Positions 1 to 7,014 are shown, counted from the first letter of the stretch. The stretch is DNA of 7,766 nucleotides from Deferribacteraceae bacterium (GCA_031278965.1 JAITJJ010000021.1:1-7766); one strand, 5' to 3'. A program made the numbers and translations. The notes: generated by a model not told the origin, from the sequence alone.

Positions 1-126
1 CTTGATGGCATTGATGCAATTGAACGCTATGGATACAAGGGACACCGCCCACATTTGAGTGAAATAACACAAAAACAACGAAACTTGTTTGATTGTATGG
101 ATGTCCCGCCGCCTGCTACACTATAA
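1..126 (+). pseudogene. C-terminal end of a probable transposase (cut by window edge)
   Basis: An open frame runs in from the left edge for 41 codons and stops at TAA 124-126. The visible end contains HLSEITQKQRNLFDCMDVP. It resembles the tail of DDE transposases of the IS4/IS1634 type, which often end in a pattern like 'LT-x-EQR-x-L-x-x-LG(V/I)P-x-P'. This is recognition from memory of the family, not an alignment. The catalytic domain lies outside the window, so whether the element is intact or broken cannot be judged. It points toward the end of the minus-strand operon (convergent). The bases just after the stop (about 130-146, cgggagttcaggtta) could hold the right inverted repeat of the element, but the other end is not visible. 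The tail of some other protein is also possible. Confidence 0.45.
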
Positions 127-249
127 TTTACGGGAGTTCAGGTTAAAACCAGCGTTTAAAAATATACAGATATTTAATTACATTAATTATCTGAAAAGAG
201 CATTTATGGGGCGGAAAGAGACGAGTAAAAAGAAAGGACGTTATAAACG

Positions 250-275
250 GTCATCAGAAACAGTCATCAGAAACA
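250..275 (+). repeat. 13-base perfect tandem duplication
   Basis: The unit gtcatcagaaaca occurs twice back to back, at 250-262 and 263-275, with no mismatch. It lies in non-coding sequence downstream of the transposase tail. It may be a slippage product or a trace of an insertion event. No function is visible. Confidence 0.85.
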
Positions 276-318
276 ATACGCTGCCCCGTATTTTTAATAC
301 CTTAGCCAGCGGAAGCAT

Positions 319-333
319 TAAATGCAGCATTTA
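319..333. repeat. 15-base palindrome (7-bp arms, 1-base centre)
   Basis: taaatgc and gcattta flank a single central base. An overlapping shorter palindrome, gcatt-a-aatgc, lies at 315-325, so alternative hairpins can form. An alternating A/T run follows immediately. This could be a dyad protein-binding site or simply AT-rich non-coding drift. There is no gene start next to it that it would clearly control. Confidence 0.6.
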
Positions 334-394
334 TAAAATATTATATATATTATATATTTGTGTTGAAGGAAGCATAAAAAATTGATGGCAAAAC

Positions 395-419
395 TTTACG
401 GAGCGTCTCTAATCGTAAA
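395..419 (-). terminator. Possible weak intrinsic terminator of the operon
   Basis: Read on the minus strand, TTTACG pairs with CGTAAA (6 bp), and an inner GAG/CTC pairs around an ACG loop with a 4-base bulge (ATTA) on one side. The structure is followed by GTTTT and, further on, a run of six T. It starts 42 bases after the stop codon of the SH3-domain gene, which is where a terminator for the seven-gene operon would be expected. The bulged stem and short T run make it a weak candidate. Confidence 0.3.
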
Positions 420-461
420 TTTCAAAGTAAGGGCATAACTTTTTTAGGCAATCCGCCGCTT

Positions 462-1328
462 TCAATGCGGGAAATCTTCAAAGAGTTTCTCCACGGCGAC
501 ATCGCTCTTTGCCATGGCATAGATAGTGCCGAAGGAACTGCCTTTTAATTTGGAAACATCCACATCTTTATAATCTAACGCAATCTCCGCATATTTCCCT
601 TGAGTGTTTATGACTCTGCCGGTGGCGGAGAATATCGGTTTTTGAACCACTATAATATATCTTTCCGCACCTGTTGGGAGAAGACGCATAAATAAAAGTT
701 CCACAAAATTGCGAACCTCGTTTTTAAGGGTGTTTTCCTGCCGCGATGGCACCACCATCCCAAAATTATCCACAGCGCTGTATTCTATGGTGAGGGTGAT
801 CTCTTCCTTCTTTTTTACACTGCTTACAATGTTTATTCTGGGAATTACCTTGAATTTTCGGGAATACATTGAATCTGCAAGGGTATCGTTAAAACGCTTG
901 ACCATATCTTGAAGTTCCACATTTACGCGCTTATCCATATGAAATGTTGTATAGCTCTCATTGTAGAAGAGTTTGGCGGTTTTCAAATAACGTCTCTCCA
1001 TAAATCCGTTCTTTCCGTTATACATCCTTACGTTAAACCACTGGGAGTTATTGGCAATAATTATAACTTTTTCGCCCGGTATGGCGTAACGTATTGGTTT
1101 GCCGCTCTTTTCAGGCTTCTCATATACCGGGACAGCAGAGTAAGTTATGGTTCCCACCCCCTCTATAACATCATCTATAGTAGGGCCTTCCTCGAAGTTC
1201 TCGCCCCAAGGCAACGGTATCTGCTGCTCTTCAGGATCCTCATTGTCGTCAAAATTAAGTTGAACCTGCGCCCATGCTGAACCGGCAAGAATAAATAAAA
1301 AAATAAATAACGATAAAATACTCTTCAT
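462..1328 (-). CDS. Secreted protein with bacterial SH3 domain, C-terminal part of unknown function
   Basis: A 288-residue protein. I start it at the ATG 1328-1326 because it begins a clear Sec signal peptide: MKS, a hydrophobic core at residues 4-16, and a likely cut after AWA (20/21). The open frame continues upstream to 1523, but that would place 65 extra residues inside the end of ychF. After an acidic linker (21-58, several Asp/Glu and Pro), residues about 60-118 look like a bacterial SH3 (SH3b) domain: a start like 'GVGTITYSAVPVYEKP', a central PGEKVIIIANNSQWFNVR, then GFMERRYLK. SH3b domains commonly bind peptidoglycan or act in the cell envelope. Residues 120-288 match nothing I recognise; they look mixed alpha/beta, with a VKKKEEITLTIEYSAVD strand pair. 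No lipobox Cys and no enzyme motif is visible. It is the last gene, 37 bases after ychF, with only a weak ribosome site (GGTAAAAGT). Likely periplasmic; role unknown. Confidence 0.75.
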   Translation of the reverse strand: MKSILSLFIFLFILAGSAWAQVQLNFDDNEDPEEQQIPLPWGENFEEGPTIDDVIEGVGTITYSAVPVYEKPEKSGKPIRYAIPGEKVIIIANNSQWFNVRMYNGKNGFMERRYLKTAKLFYNESYTTFHMDKRVNVELQDMVKRFNDTLADSMYSRKFKVIPRINIVSSVKKKEEITLTIEYSAVDNFGMVVPSRQENTLKNEVRNFVELLFMRLLPTGAERYIIVVQKPIFSATGRVINTQGKYAEIALDYKDVDVSKLKGSSFGTIYAMAKSDVAVEKLFEDFPH

Positions 1329-1365
1329 ACTTTTACCACAAATCTGCGGAGGTTTACGGGTTATT

Positions 1366-2466
1366 TTACCCGCTATGGCGGAAATATATAATATCCCCGT
1401 CGGAAACAATATAGTCTCTCCCTTCAAGGCGCAATCTCCCTCTCTCCTTTGCAAGAACAAGGGATTTGAGATTATAAAAATCGGAATAGGAAACCACCTC
1501 GGCTTTAATAAAACCGCGTTCAATATCCGTATGAATCTTCCCTGCGGCGGCTTTTGCGGTCGTATCCTTTTCCACTGTCCACGCCCTGGCTTCCTTCTCT
1601 CCCGCCGTAAAAAAAGTTACAAGGGACAATAGTTCATACCCTTTCTGTATTAACTTTTCAAGTCCTGATTTATCCTGCCCCAAAGATAAAAGATACTCTT
1701 TTGCATCACTTTCAGACAGAGTTATAAGCTCCGCTTCAATCTTCCCCGAAAGAATGATGAGGGTGGCTTCATCTTTCAGAGCAGCGTCAGCAACCATCTT
1801 CACATATTCAATGCCGCCGTCTATGTGCGCCTCGTCCACATTGGCGAGATAGAGGAAAGGCTTGTCCGTAATAAGATTATATTCGCTCAGTTCTTCCCTA
1901 TAGTCCGGATTTGTGTTTAGGAATTTTCTTATACTCTCCCCGTTTGAGGCAACTTCCAGAGTTTTTGCTATAATATCGGCTTTAGCGGCAAGTGCGGGAT
2001 CGCCCGATTTGGCATTTTTCTGAACTTTCTGGAGCGCCCGCTCTAATACGTCAATATCCGCGACCGCAAGTTCCGTGTTTATTATGGAAATATCCCGTTT
2101 TGGATCAACCCCGTTTTCCACATGGGTTATATTTAAGTCATCAAAACAGCGCACCACATGGATTATTGCATCAACCTGGCGGATATGCATTAAAAACTGA
2201 TTCCCTTTCCCTTCCCCTTTGCTGGCATTGCGCACCAACCCCGCTATATCCACAAATTCAACAGTTGTAGGCACAATGGAGCGGGGTTTTACGCAACTTA
2301 CTATAAAATCAAGCCGCTCATCCGGAACAGGCACTATGCCGCGGTTCGGATCTATAGTGCAGAACGGATAGTTAGCACTCATGGCTGTATCTGATTTGGA
2401 AAGAGCGTTAAAGATTGTGGATTTGCCCACATTGGGCAAACCCACTATACCGCAACTGAACCCCAC
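1366..2466 (-). CDS. ychF: Ribosome-binding ATPase YchF (OBG-family, Ola1 homologue)
   Basis: A 366-residue protein of usual length for YchF (E. coli about 363). The P-loop GLPNVGKS is at residues 9-16, the switch region with YPFCTIDPN at 33-41, and the G3 motif DIAGLV at 73-78, followed by the glycine-rich ASKGEGKGNQFL. The G4 position reads NVDE (209-212) instead of the NKxD of GTPases, which is the known family trait that makes YchF prefer ATP. A coiled-coil insert lies around 125-175, and a TGS domain fills the C-terminus (about 283-366, ending VSDGDIIYFRHSG). The start is GTG (2466-2464), 10 bases after the hppA stop, with a weak AGG upstream; the MGFSCGIVGLPNVGKS beginning matches the family. 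In E. coli it binds the 70S ribosome and is linked to the oxidative stress response. Its place beside pth is a conserved gene neighbourhood. Confidence 0.96.
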   Translation of the reverse strand: MGFSCGIVGLPNVGKSTIFNALSKSDTAMSANYPFCTIDPNRGIVPVPDERLDFIVSCVKPRSIVPTTVEFVDIAGLVRNASKGEGKGNQFLMHIRQVDAIIHVVRCFDDLNITHVENGVDPKRDISIINTELAVADIDVLERALQKVQKNAKSGDPALAAKADIIAKTLEVASNGESIRKFLNTNPDYREELSEYNLITDKPFLYLANVDEAHIDGGIEYVKMVADAALKDEATLIILSGKIEAELITLSESDAKEYLLSLGQDKSGLEKLIQKGYELLSLVTFFTAGEKEARAWTVEKDTTAKAAAGKIHTDIERGFIKAEVVSYSDFYNLKSLVLAKERGRLRLEGRDYIVSDGDIIYFRHSG

Positions 2467-2476
2467 GCGCTGTGAC

Positions 2477-4495
2477 CTAAATTAAAAGCGGAGCAATGAT
2501 AAGGGATATTATGCTCATGAGCTTTATTAGGATATTTAAGGCGGGACCTGATGTATCTTTAAACGGATCCCCCACCGTATCACCAACTACCGCAGCTTTA
2601 TGGGCATCAGAACCTTTTTTCTCCCCTTCTATCTCCCCTTTCTCTATGGCTTTTTTGGCGTTATCCCAAGCCCCGCCCGCATTTGCCATAAGAAGGGCAA
2701 GGAGAACCCCCGTAACGGTGGCGCCGCCCAACATGCCGCCAAGTGCCTCTTTATTTAAGATAAAGCCCACGGCAACAGGCATAACGGCAGCGATAAGACC
2801 CGGAAGAATCATCTCCCTTAACGCCGCCTTTGTGGATATATCAACACAGGTTTTCGGATCCGGTTTTACACCCGGATTGCCTTCCAAAAGACCCGGGATC
2901 TCCCTGAACTGGCGGCGTATCTCTTCCACCATCTGCCCCGCTGCCTTGCCGACACTCGTCATAGTGAGGGCTGAAACGATAAACGGGAGCGTGCCGCCTA
3001 TAAAGAGCCCAATCACCACATTCGGGTTGGTAAGATTTATCGTGTCAAGCTGTGCGCTTGATGCAAACGCCGCAAACATCGCTATGGCGGTTAGGGCGGC
3101 AGAACCTATGGCAAACCCTTTCCCCATGGCAGCGGTAGTGTTTCCGAGAGCGTCAAGGCTGTCGGTGATCTTGCGGACATTTTCGCCAAGTCCGCTCATC
3201 TCCGATATTCCCCCCGCATTATCCGCCACGGGGCCGTAGGCATCCACGGTCATGGTAATCCCCACTGTAGCAAGCATGCCCACGGCGGCAATTCCTATCC
3301 CGTAAAGCCCGGCAAAATAGTTGGCAAAAAAGATGGCAACACATATCACAAGCATAGGGATAACGCTTGATTCCAAGCCCACTGCAAAACCGTTTATAAT
3401 ATTTGTGGCAGGACCGGTCTTAGAGGCAAGAGCTATCCTTCTCATGGGTCTGGATGAGGTGTAGTATTCGGTGATAAGACCGATAGCGGTTCCGCAGATT
3501 GTTCCGAAGAGTACAGCCCAGAATATGCCGAGCGACAACTTTAATACATATATGAATATAAAAGCGAAGAGGAGAAATAGGAGGGTTCCCACCAGAGAGG
3601 TATACCGCAAAGCCTTTTGAGGATCTATCTTCCTAAGGGCAAGCATGGATGCAATGGAGATCAGGCTTGCCCCGAGCCCCAAGACCGCCAGAGATATGGG
3701 AAGCCCCATAAGAGCGGAACGGGCGGCGTCGGAATAACCGGCAAGAGATGCAATCGCCCCTGCTCCGGCGGTAGAGGCTATGGCAACTGTGGCAATAATT
3801 GAACCCACATAGGATTCAAATATATCCGCTCCCATTCCGGCAATATCTCCTACGTTATCTCCTACATTATCCGCAATAACCCCGGGGTTTCTCGGATCGT
3901 CCTCCGGTATCCCCGCTTCCACTTTCCCCACAAGGTCGCTCCCCACATCTGCGGCTTTGGTATAGATACCGCCGCCTACCCGTGAAAAGAGGGCTATACT
4001 CGAAGCTCCCATAGCAAAGCCGTTTACATAGCGGGCGGTTTCCGGATCCCCAAAGATATAAAAGCATACCCCAAGCCCCAAAAGACCAAGACTTGCCACA
4101 GACAACCCCATAACGGCGCCGCCGTTAAAGGATACAAAGAAAGCCGCAACAGAACCTTTGCTCCTTGCGGCTTCCGCAGTGCGGACATTCGCCTTGGTTG
4201 CGGCGTTCATACCCACAAAACCTGCAAAGACACTGCAGAGAGCCCCTCCCAAAAAGCATAATCCCGTGCTCAATCCTAAGCCGGGGGCAACCAGCATAAG
4301 GACGAATACCGCCGCCACAAAGATAGCGAGAATACGATATTCGCGGAAGAGAAACGCCATAGCTCCCTCATAAATCTGGGCGGCTATCCCCTTCATAAGA
4401 TCGTTTCCGTCAGGCTGCCTCTTAACATAGGAATAGATGGCTATGGCGACCGCCAACCCCACTATTCCCGCTCCTGCTACAAAGATAGAATTCAT
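2477..4495 (-). CDS. hppA: Membrane-bound ion-pumping pyrophosphatase, K+-dependent type
   Basis: A 672-residue polytopic membrane protein (family normally about 16 helices) that couples PPi hydrolysis to H+ and/or Na+ export. Signature sites are present in order: GGGIYTKAADVG (174-185), DDPRNP (199-204), the Mg-PPi site DNVGDNVGD (209-217), DAYGPVADNAGG (418-429), and near the C-terminus GDTVGDPFKDTSGPALN (638-654). The motif GNTTAAMGKG (451-460) has Ala at 455 and Gly at 458, where K+-independent enzymes carry Lys and Thr, so K+ dependence is predicted. Glu227 in FESYVG sits at the position seen in Na+-pumping enzymes such as that of Thermotoga, rather than the later Glu of plant H+ pumps. 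Na+ or H+ specificity cannot be settled from this alone. The ATG start has a strong GGAGG 5 bases upstream, the best ribosome site in the operon. It lies between pth and ychF, 33 and 10 bases away, and appears complete. Confidence 0.97.
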   Translation of the reverse strand: MNSIFVAGAGIVGLAVAIAIYSYVKRQPDGNDLMKGIAAQIYEGAMAFLFREYRILAIFVAAVFVLMLVAPGLGLSTGLCFLGGALCSVFAGFVGMNAATKANVRTAEAARSKGSVAAFFVSFNGGAVMGLSVASLGLLGLGVCFYIFGDPETARYVNGFAMGASSIALFSRVGGGIYTKAADVGSDLVGKVEAGIPEDDPRNPGVIADNVGDNVGDIAGMGADIFESYVGSIIATVAIASTAGAGAIASLAGYSDAARSALMGLPISLAVLGLGASLISIASMLALRKIDPQKALRYTSLVGTLLFLLFAFIFIYVLKLSLGIFWAVLFGTICGTAIGLITEYYTSSRPMRRIALASKTGPATNIINGFAVGLESSVIPMLVICVAIFFANYFAGLYGIGIAAVGMLATVGITMTVDAYGPVADNAGGISEMSGLGENVRKITDSLDALGNTTAAMGKGFAIGSAALTAIAMFAAFASSAQLDTINLTNPNVVIGLFIGGTLPFIVSALTMTSVGKAAGQMVEEIRRQFREIPGLLEGNPGVKPDPKTCVDISTKAALREMILPGLIAAVMPVAVGFILNKEALGGMLGGATVTGVLLALLMANAGGAWDNAKKAIEKGEIEGEKKGSDAHKAAVVGDTVGDPFKDTSGPALNILIKLMSIISLIIAPLLI

Positions 4496-4500
4496 TCAAT

Positions 4501-4505
4501 CCTCC
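4501..4505 (-). promoter_or_regulatory. Strong Shine-Dalgarno site of hppA
   Basis: On the minus strand GGAGG is followed by ATTGA and then the ATG at 4495-4493, a spacing of 5. It fixes the hppA start. Most other genes here have weaker sites, so hppA may be translated more strongly than its neighbours. Confidence 0.75.
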
Positions 4506-4528
4506 AAAATTATATATAAAAAATTTAT

Positions 4529-5197
4529 CTACTCTGCTATCGGGAAAGGCGCATTATGTTGATTTATTATCTGCATGGCAACTGTTATATCGTTATGCAG
4601 AACCTCTTCCACTGTTTCTGAAATAAAAAGGATATATTCGTTTAACTGTTTCTTCTCTTTTTGAGTAAAAGGGGCAAGAACATATTCCGCAGTATACCCT
4701 TTTAAAAGGGCGCGGTTTACCCCGCCCACCCCAATCCTAAGCCGGTAATAATCCTCGCCTAGCGAGGCGGAAATGGAGCGTATCCCATTGTGCCCCGCAG
4801 AGGAACCCCCGAATTTCAACTTCACTCGTCCGAAAGGGAAGTCCAGATCGTCGTGCACCGCCATTATGGACTCTGGAGGAATCTTATAATAATAGGAAAG
4901 CTCCTGAACTGAGTTCCCGCTTAAATTCATAAAAGTAAAAGGTTTTAGAAAAAAAACTTTTCTAAATTTAGGATTTGCCTTAGGGGGTGACAGCGGGGAT
5001 GCCTCGCCAACCGCCTCAATCGATTGATTCGAGAGAGTCGGAACATCCAAGGTGCAGTATTCCCCCTGAAATCCCCGTTTCCAAATTAGAGAGAACCGTT
5101 TTATCAGATGATCAAGCACCATAAAGCCGATATTATGGCGGCTTTCAGCATAGTTTGAACCCGGATTGCCAAGCCCTGCAACTAGCGAAATCGGCAT
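4529..5197 (-). CDS. pth: Peptidyl-tRNA hydrolase with an in-frame insertion
   Basis: Pth cleaves the ester bond of peptidyl-tRNAs released by stalled ribosomes, freeing tRNA in the cytoplasm. From the ATG at 5197-5195 it has 222 residues; family members are usually about 185-200. The active-site residues are all present: Asn11 in GLGNPG, His21 in SRHNIG, Asn91 in FMNLSG, Asp116 in HDDLD and Asn137 in AGHNG. Spacing from Asn91 to Asp116 (25) and to Asn137 (21) equals that in E. coli, but His21 to Asn91 is 70 instead of 48, so about 22 extra residues lie between (roughly 51-79). Possible starts are TTG 5218, ATG 5209 (overlapping the prs end by 8 bases) and ATG 5197. I prefer 5197 because MPISLVAGLGNPG fits the family start, with GAAGGGG 12 bases before it. 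It lies 4 bases after prs, suggesting coupled translation. Likely active unless the insert disturbs folding. Confidence 0.95.
   Translation of the reverse strand: MPISLVAGLGNPGSNYAESRHNIGFMVLDHLIKRFSLIWKRGFQGEYCTLDVPTLSNQSIEAVGEASPLSPPKANPKFRKVFFLKPFTFMNLSGNSVQELSYYYKIPPESIMAVHDDLDFPFGRVKLKFGGSSAGHNGIRSISASLGEDYYRLRIGVGGVNRALLKGYTAEYVLAPFTQKEKKQLNEYILFISETVEEVLHNDITVAMQIINQHNAPFPIAE
4961..5044 (-). repeat. Extra in-frame segment inside pth with palindromes
   Basis: This segment encodes about residues 52-79 of Pth, where around 22 residues (66 bases) exceed the usual spacing between the catalytic His and Asn. It holds a perfect 12-base palindrome, tcaatcgattga (5016-5027). Its left border overlaps a 9-bp hairpin, tttagaaaa–aaaac–ttttctaaa (4944-4966). 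Its translation (TLSNQSIEAVGEASPLSP and onward) is polar and Ser/Pro-rich, unlike the flanking core of the enzyme. A small palindromic element that inserted in frame, or a lineage-specific surface loop, would both explain it. Borders are approximate. Confidence 0.5.
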
Positions 5198-5201
5198 AAG
5201 G

Positions 5202-6155
5202 TCATTCATCCCCTTCAAAAAGAGAGCTAATGCTCTCTTTTAGATGTATCCTCTCAATGGATGTTGCAAAGAGAGGGGCGGTTGTAAGGACATTGAGCTT
5301 TGAAATCTCCCGAATCTGTTTTGGGAAAAAGATGGTATCCGTCACCACCACCTCTTTTATACGGCTAGAAACAATCCTTTCAAGCGCGGGACCGGAGAGA
5401 ACCCCATGGGTGCTTACTGCCACCACCTGCGTGGCGCCGTTTTCCAGAAGGGCGTTGGAGGATTCCACCAGAGTTCCGGCGGTATCTATTATATCATCAA
5501 CAATAATGGCAGTTCTAGCCGTTACATCCCCTACCACATGCATTGCTTTTGCAATTCCGGGAGAGGTTCGCCGTTTGTCAACCACCGCCAGCGGGAGGTG
5601 GAGTTTTTTCGCTATAAAACGCGCCCTTGTCACCCCTCCCGCATCAGGAGAGACCACGACGCACTCCCCGCTGTTTTTCACATAGTTTTCCTGAAGGTAT
5701 TTTACAAAGACAGGCATTGCGTAGAGATTATCCACCGGTATATCAAAGAACCCCTGTATCTGCCCTGCGTGAAGATCCATTGTAACCAGGCGGTTTATCC
5801 CGCACGTCATAAGGAGGTTTGCCACCAATTTTGCGGTAATCGGCACGCGAGGCTCGGTTGCCCTGTCCTGCCTTGAATAGCCGAAATATGGGATAACGGC
5901 GGTTACACTGTTGGCGGAGGCGCGTTTAAGAGCATCTGCCATAACCATAAGCTCCATAAGGTGTACTTCTGCGGGGTGGTTGGTGGATTGGATAACAAAA
6001 ACATCCCGACCGCGCACACTTTCGTTTATCTTAACGTTAATCTCGCCGTCTGAGAAACGCCCTACTGTAGCGTTGCCCAACCGCATACCAAGTCTAGAAA
6101 CTATCCCGTCCGCCAATAATTTGTTGGAACTGCCGGTAAAAACCAAAAAATCCAT
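5202..6155 (-). CDS. prs: Ribose-phosphate pyrophosphokinase (PRPP synthetase)
   Basis: The enzyme transfers pyrophosphate from ATP to ribose 5-phosphate, giving PRPP for purines, pyrimidines, NAD, His and Trp. It has 317 residues, the normal size of class I enzymes. Visible motifs are FSDGEI (34-39), FGYSRQDR (91-98) of the ATP site, DLHAGQ (127-132) with the catalytic His129, SPDAGGVTRAR (169-179), the flexible loop DKRR (193-196) with the catalytic Lys194, and the PRPP loop DDIIDTAGT (220-228). I choose the ATG at 6155-6153: it comes one base after the ispE stop, has GGGGG 5 bases before it, and MDFLVFTGSSNK fits the family start. An in-frame ATG at 6170 would add five residues and overlap ispE by 14 bases, with a poor ribosome site. 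rplY, often the next gene in this arrangement, is missing; pth follows directly. Confidence 0.97.
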   Translation of the reverse strand: MDFLVFTGSSNKLLADGIVSRLGMRLGNATVGRFSDGEINVKINESVRGRDVFVIQSTNHPAEVHLMELMVMADALKRASANSVTAVIPYFGYSRQDRATEPRVPITAKLVANLLMTCGINRLVTMDLHAGQIQGFFDIPVDNLYAMPVFVKYLQENYVKNSGECVVVSPDAGGVTRARFIAKKLHLPLAVVDKRRTSPGIAKAMHVVGDVTARTAIIVDDIIDTAGTLVESSNALLENGATQVVAVSTHGVLSGPALERIVSSRIKEVVVTDTIFFPKQIREISKLNVLTTAPLFATSIERIHLKESISSLFEGDE

Positions 6156-6156
6156 C

Positions 6157-7014
6157 CTATCCCCCGTCATATACAGGCGTTTTTACCTTCCATATTCTAT
6201 AGGAAGCAAAGCGTTCTTTTATCTTTCTCAGAGCTGAAAAAGCGCTCTTTTCATCCCTAAAAACCCCGAAAACTGAAGAACCTGAACCGGAGAGGATAGC
6301 GGAGAACGCTCCAACATCCAGAAGAGCGGCTTTCAGCTCTCCTATCTTAGGGTAAAAGGGGAGCACGGCGCTCTCCAGAGAGTTAAACATAATCTCTGAA
6401 ATCTCCGCCGCCCCCAATTGAATATGCATATTAAGAATATTAGATGAATCCGTCAACACTAACTTTTCGGAAGAATAAATTTCTTTAGTGGATATGGGGA
6501 AATTCGGATAGATCACAAGTAAATTAAGCTCTTCCAAAGAAGCTTCTTTAAGAAGCTCTCCCCGCCCTTCCCCTATCTGCGCTCCAAGTTTTATAAAAAA
6601 AGGGGCGTCAGAACCGACAGTGCCAAGAATTTCAGCAAGCCGGGCGTTATCCAAACCAAGGGAGTTCAGCCTGTTCACCAGCTTTAAATAGGCGCAGGCG
6701 TTGGAAGAACCGCCCCCAAGCCCCGCTCCTGCCGGGATATTCTTTTCAAGGGTTATCCTATAGTCAGGAAAAGGCGGAACGCACTCCCTTAAAAGGCGAT
6801 CCGCCTTTATAATGAGGTTGTCTCCTCCAACGGGGATAGTTTTGTCGTTGCATTCCAACACCGTTTCCGGTGCCTCCTCTATCTTTATAATATCATGGAG
6901 ATCTATTGCGCTAAAAAGGGTGTATATATTGTGATATCCGTCGCTTCGCCTTGATAGGACGCGGAGAAAGAGATTTATCTTTGCAAAGCTCTTTGCGGAG
7001 GCATAGCTACTCAA
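6157..7014 (-). CDS. ispE: 4-diphosphocytidyl-2-C-methyl-D-erythritol kinase
   Basis: A GHMP-family kinase that phosphorylates CDP-methylerythritol in the MEP isoprenoid pathway, using ATP in the cytoplasm. It has 285 residues, normal for the family. Visible are AKINLFLRV (11-19) with catalytic Lys12, SDGYHNI (24-30), the glycine-rich ATP loop IPAGAGLGGGSSNA (93-106), catalytic Asp136 in GSDAPFF, and the third GHMP motif LSGSGSSVFG (241-250). The start is TTG at 7014-7012: there is no in-frame ATG near, the family begins just before AKINL, and GGAGA lies 6 bases upstream. The gene overlaps the end of the acetyltransferase gene by 8 bases, and its stop is one base before the prs ATG, so translational coupling on both sides is likely. 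Presence of ispE shows that the organism uses the MEP route. Confidence 0.96.
   Translation of the reverse strand: MSSYASAKSFAKINLFLRVLSRRSDGYHNIYTLFSAIDLHDIIKIEEAPETVLECNDKTIPVGGDNLIIKADRLLRECVPPFPDYRITLEKNIPAGAGLGGGSSNACAYLKLVNRLNSLGLDNARLAEILGTVGSDAPFFIKLGAQIGEGRGELLKEASLEELNLLVIYPNFPISTKEIYSSEKLVLTDSSNILNMHIQLGAAEISEIMFNSLESAVLPFYPKIGELKAALLDVGAFSAILSGSGSSVFGVFRDEKSAFSALRKIKERFASYRIWKVKTPVYDGG

Larger units (their letters stand above)
127..461. other. AT-rich intergenic stretch with small repeats, no convincing gene
   Basis: About 335 bases lie between the transposase tail and the last gene of the operon. I see no supported protein gene. A 98-codon plus-strand frame (89-385) is rich in Lys, Ile, Tyr and Asn, has no recognisable domain and overlaps the transposase end, so I regard it as chance. 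The stretch holds a 13-base tandem repeat (250-275), a 15-base palindrome (319-333), a run of alternating A/T (about 333-358) and a possible minus-strand terminator (395-419). Bases 301-360 have only 15 G+C of 60, against 34 of 60 in a sampled line of ispE (6661-6720). This fits the flank of an insertion sequence or an old insertion site. Confidence 0.6.

Noticed and set aside
89..385. 98-codon plus-strand open frame in the left intergenic region
   Set aside because: AT-driven composition (Lys/Ile/Tyr/Asn), overlaps the transposase tail in another frame, no domain, no convincing ribosome site.
385..438. 17-codon plus-strand frame (ATG 385 to TAA 438) with GAAGGAAG upstream
   Set aside because: The purine-rich site is 13 bases away, the peptide is too short to judge, and it overlaps the possible terminator of the opposite strand.
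420..475. Hairpin ccgc/gcgg around the stop codon of the SH3-domain gene as terminator
   Set aside because: Stem of only 4-5 bp and followed by an A run, not a T run, in the direction of transcription.
1329..1523. 65-residue upstream extension of the SH3-domain protein
   Set aside because: It would lie mostly within ychF in another frame and would bury the signal peptide that begins at the ATG 1328.
2496..3239. 247-codon plus-strand open frame antisense to hppA
   Set aside because: Arises from codon bias of a real membrane protein on the other strand; its translation shows no domain and hppA is unmistakable.
4496..4528. TATAAT-like box in the gap between pth and hppA
   Set aside because: No -35 match at a suitable distance, and transcription would start inside the hppA ribosome site; better explained as AT-rich spacer.
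4753..4767. Palindrome cctcgc-cta-gcgagg inside pth
   Set aside because: It encodes the ordinary family sequence SASLGED with no length change, so chance is the simplest explanation.
5230..5876. Two long plus-strand frames (151 and 156 codons) antisense to prs
   Set aside because: They overlap each other and the well-supported prs gene; no recognisable features.
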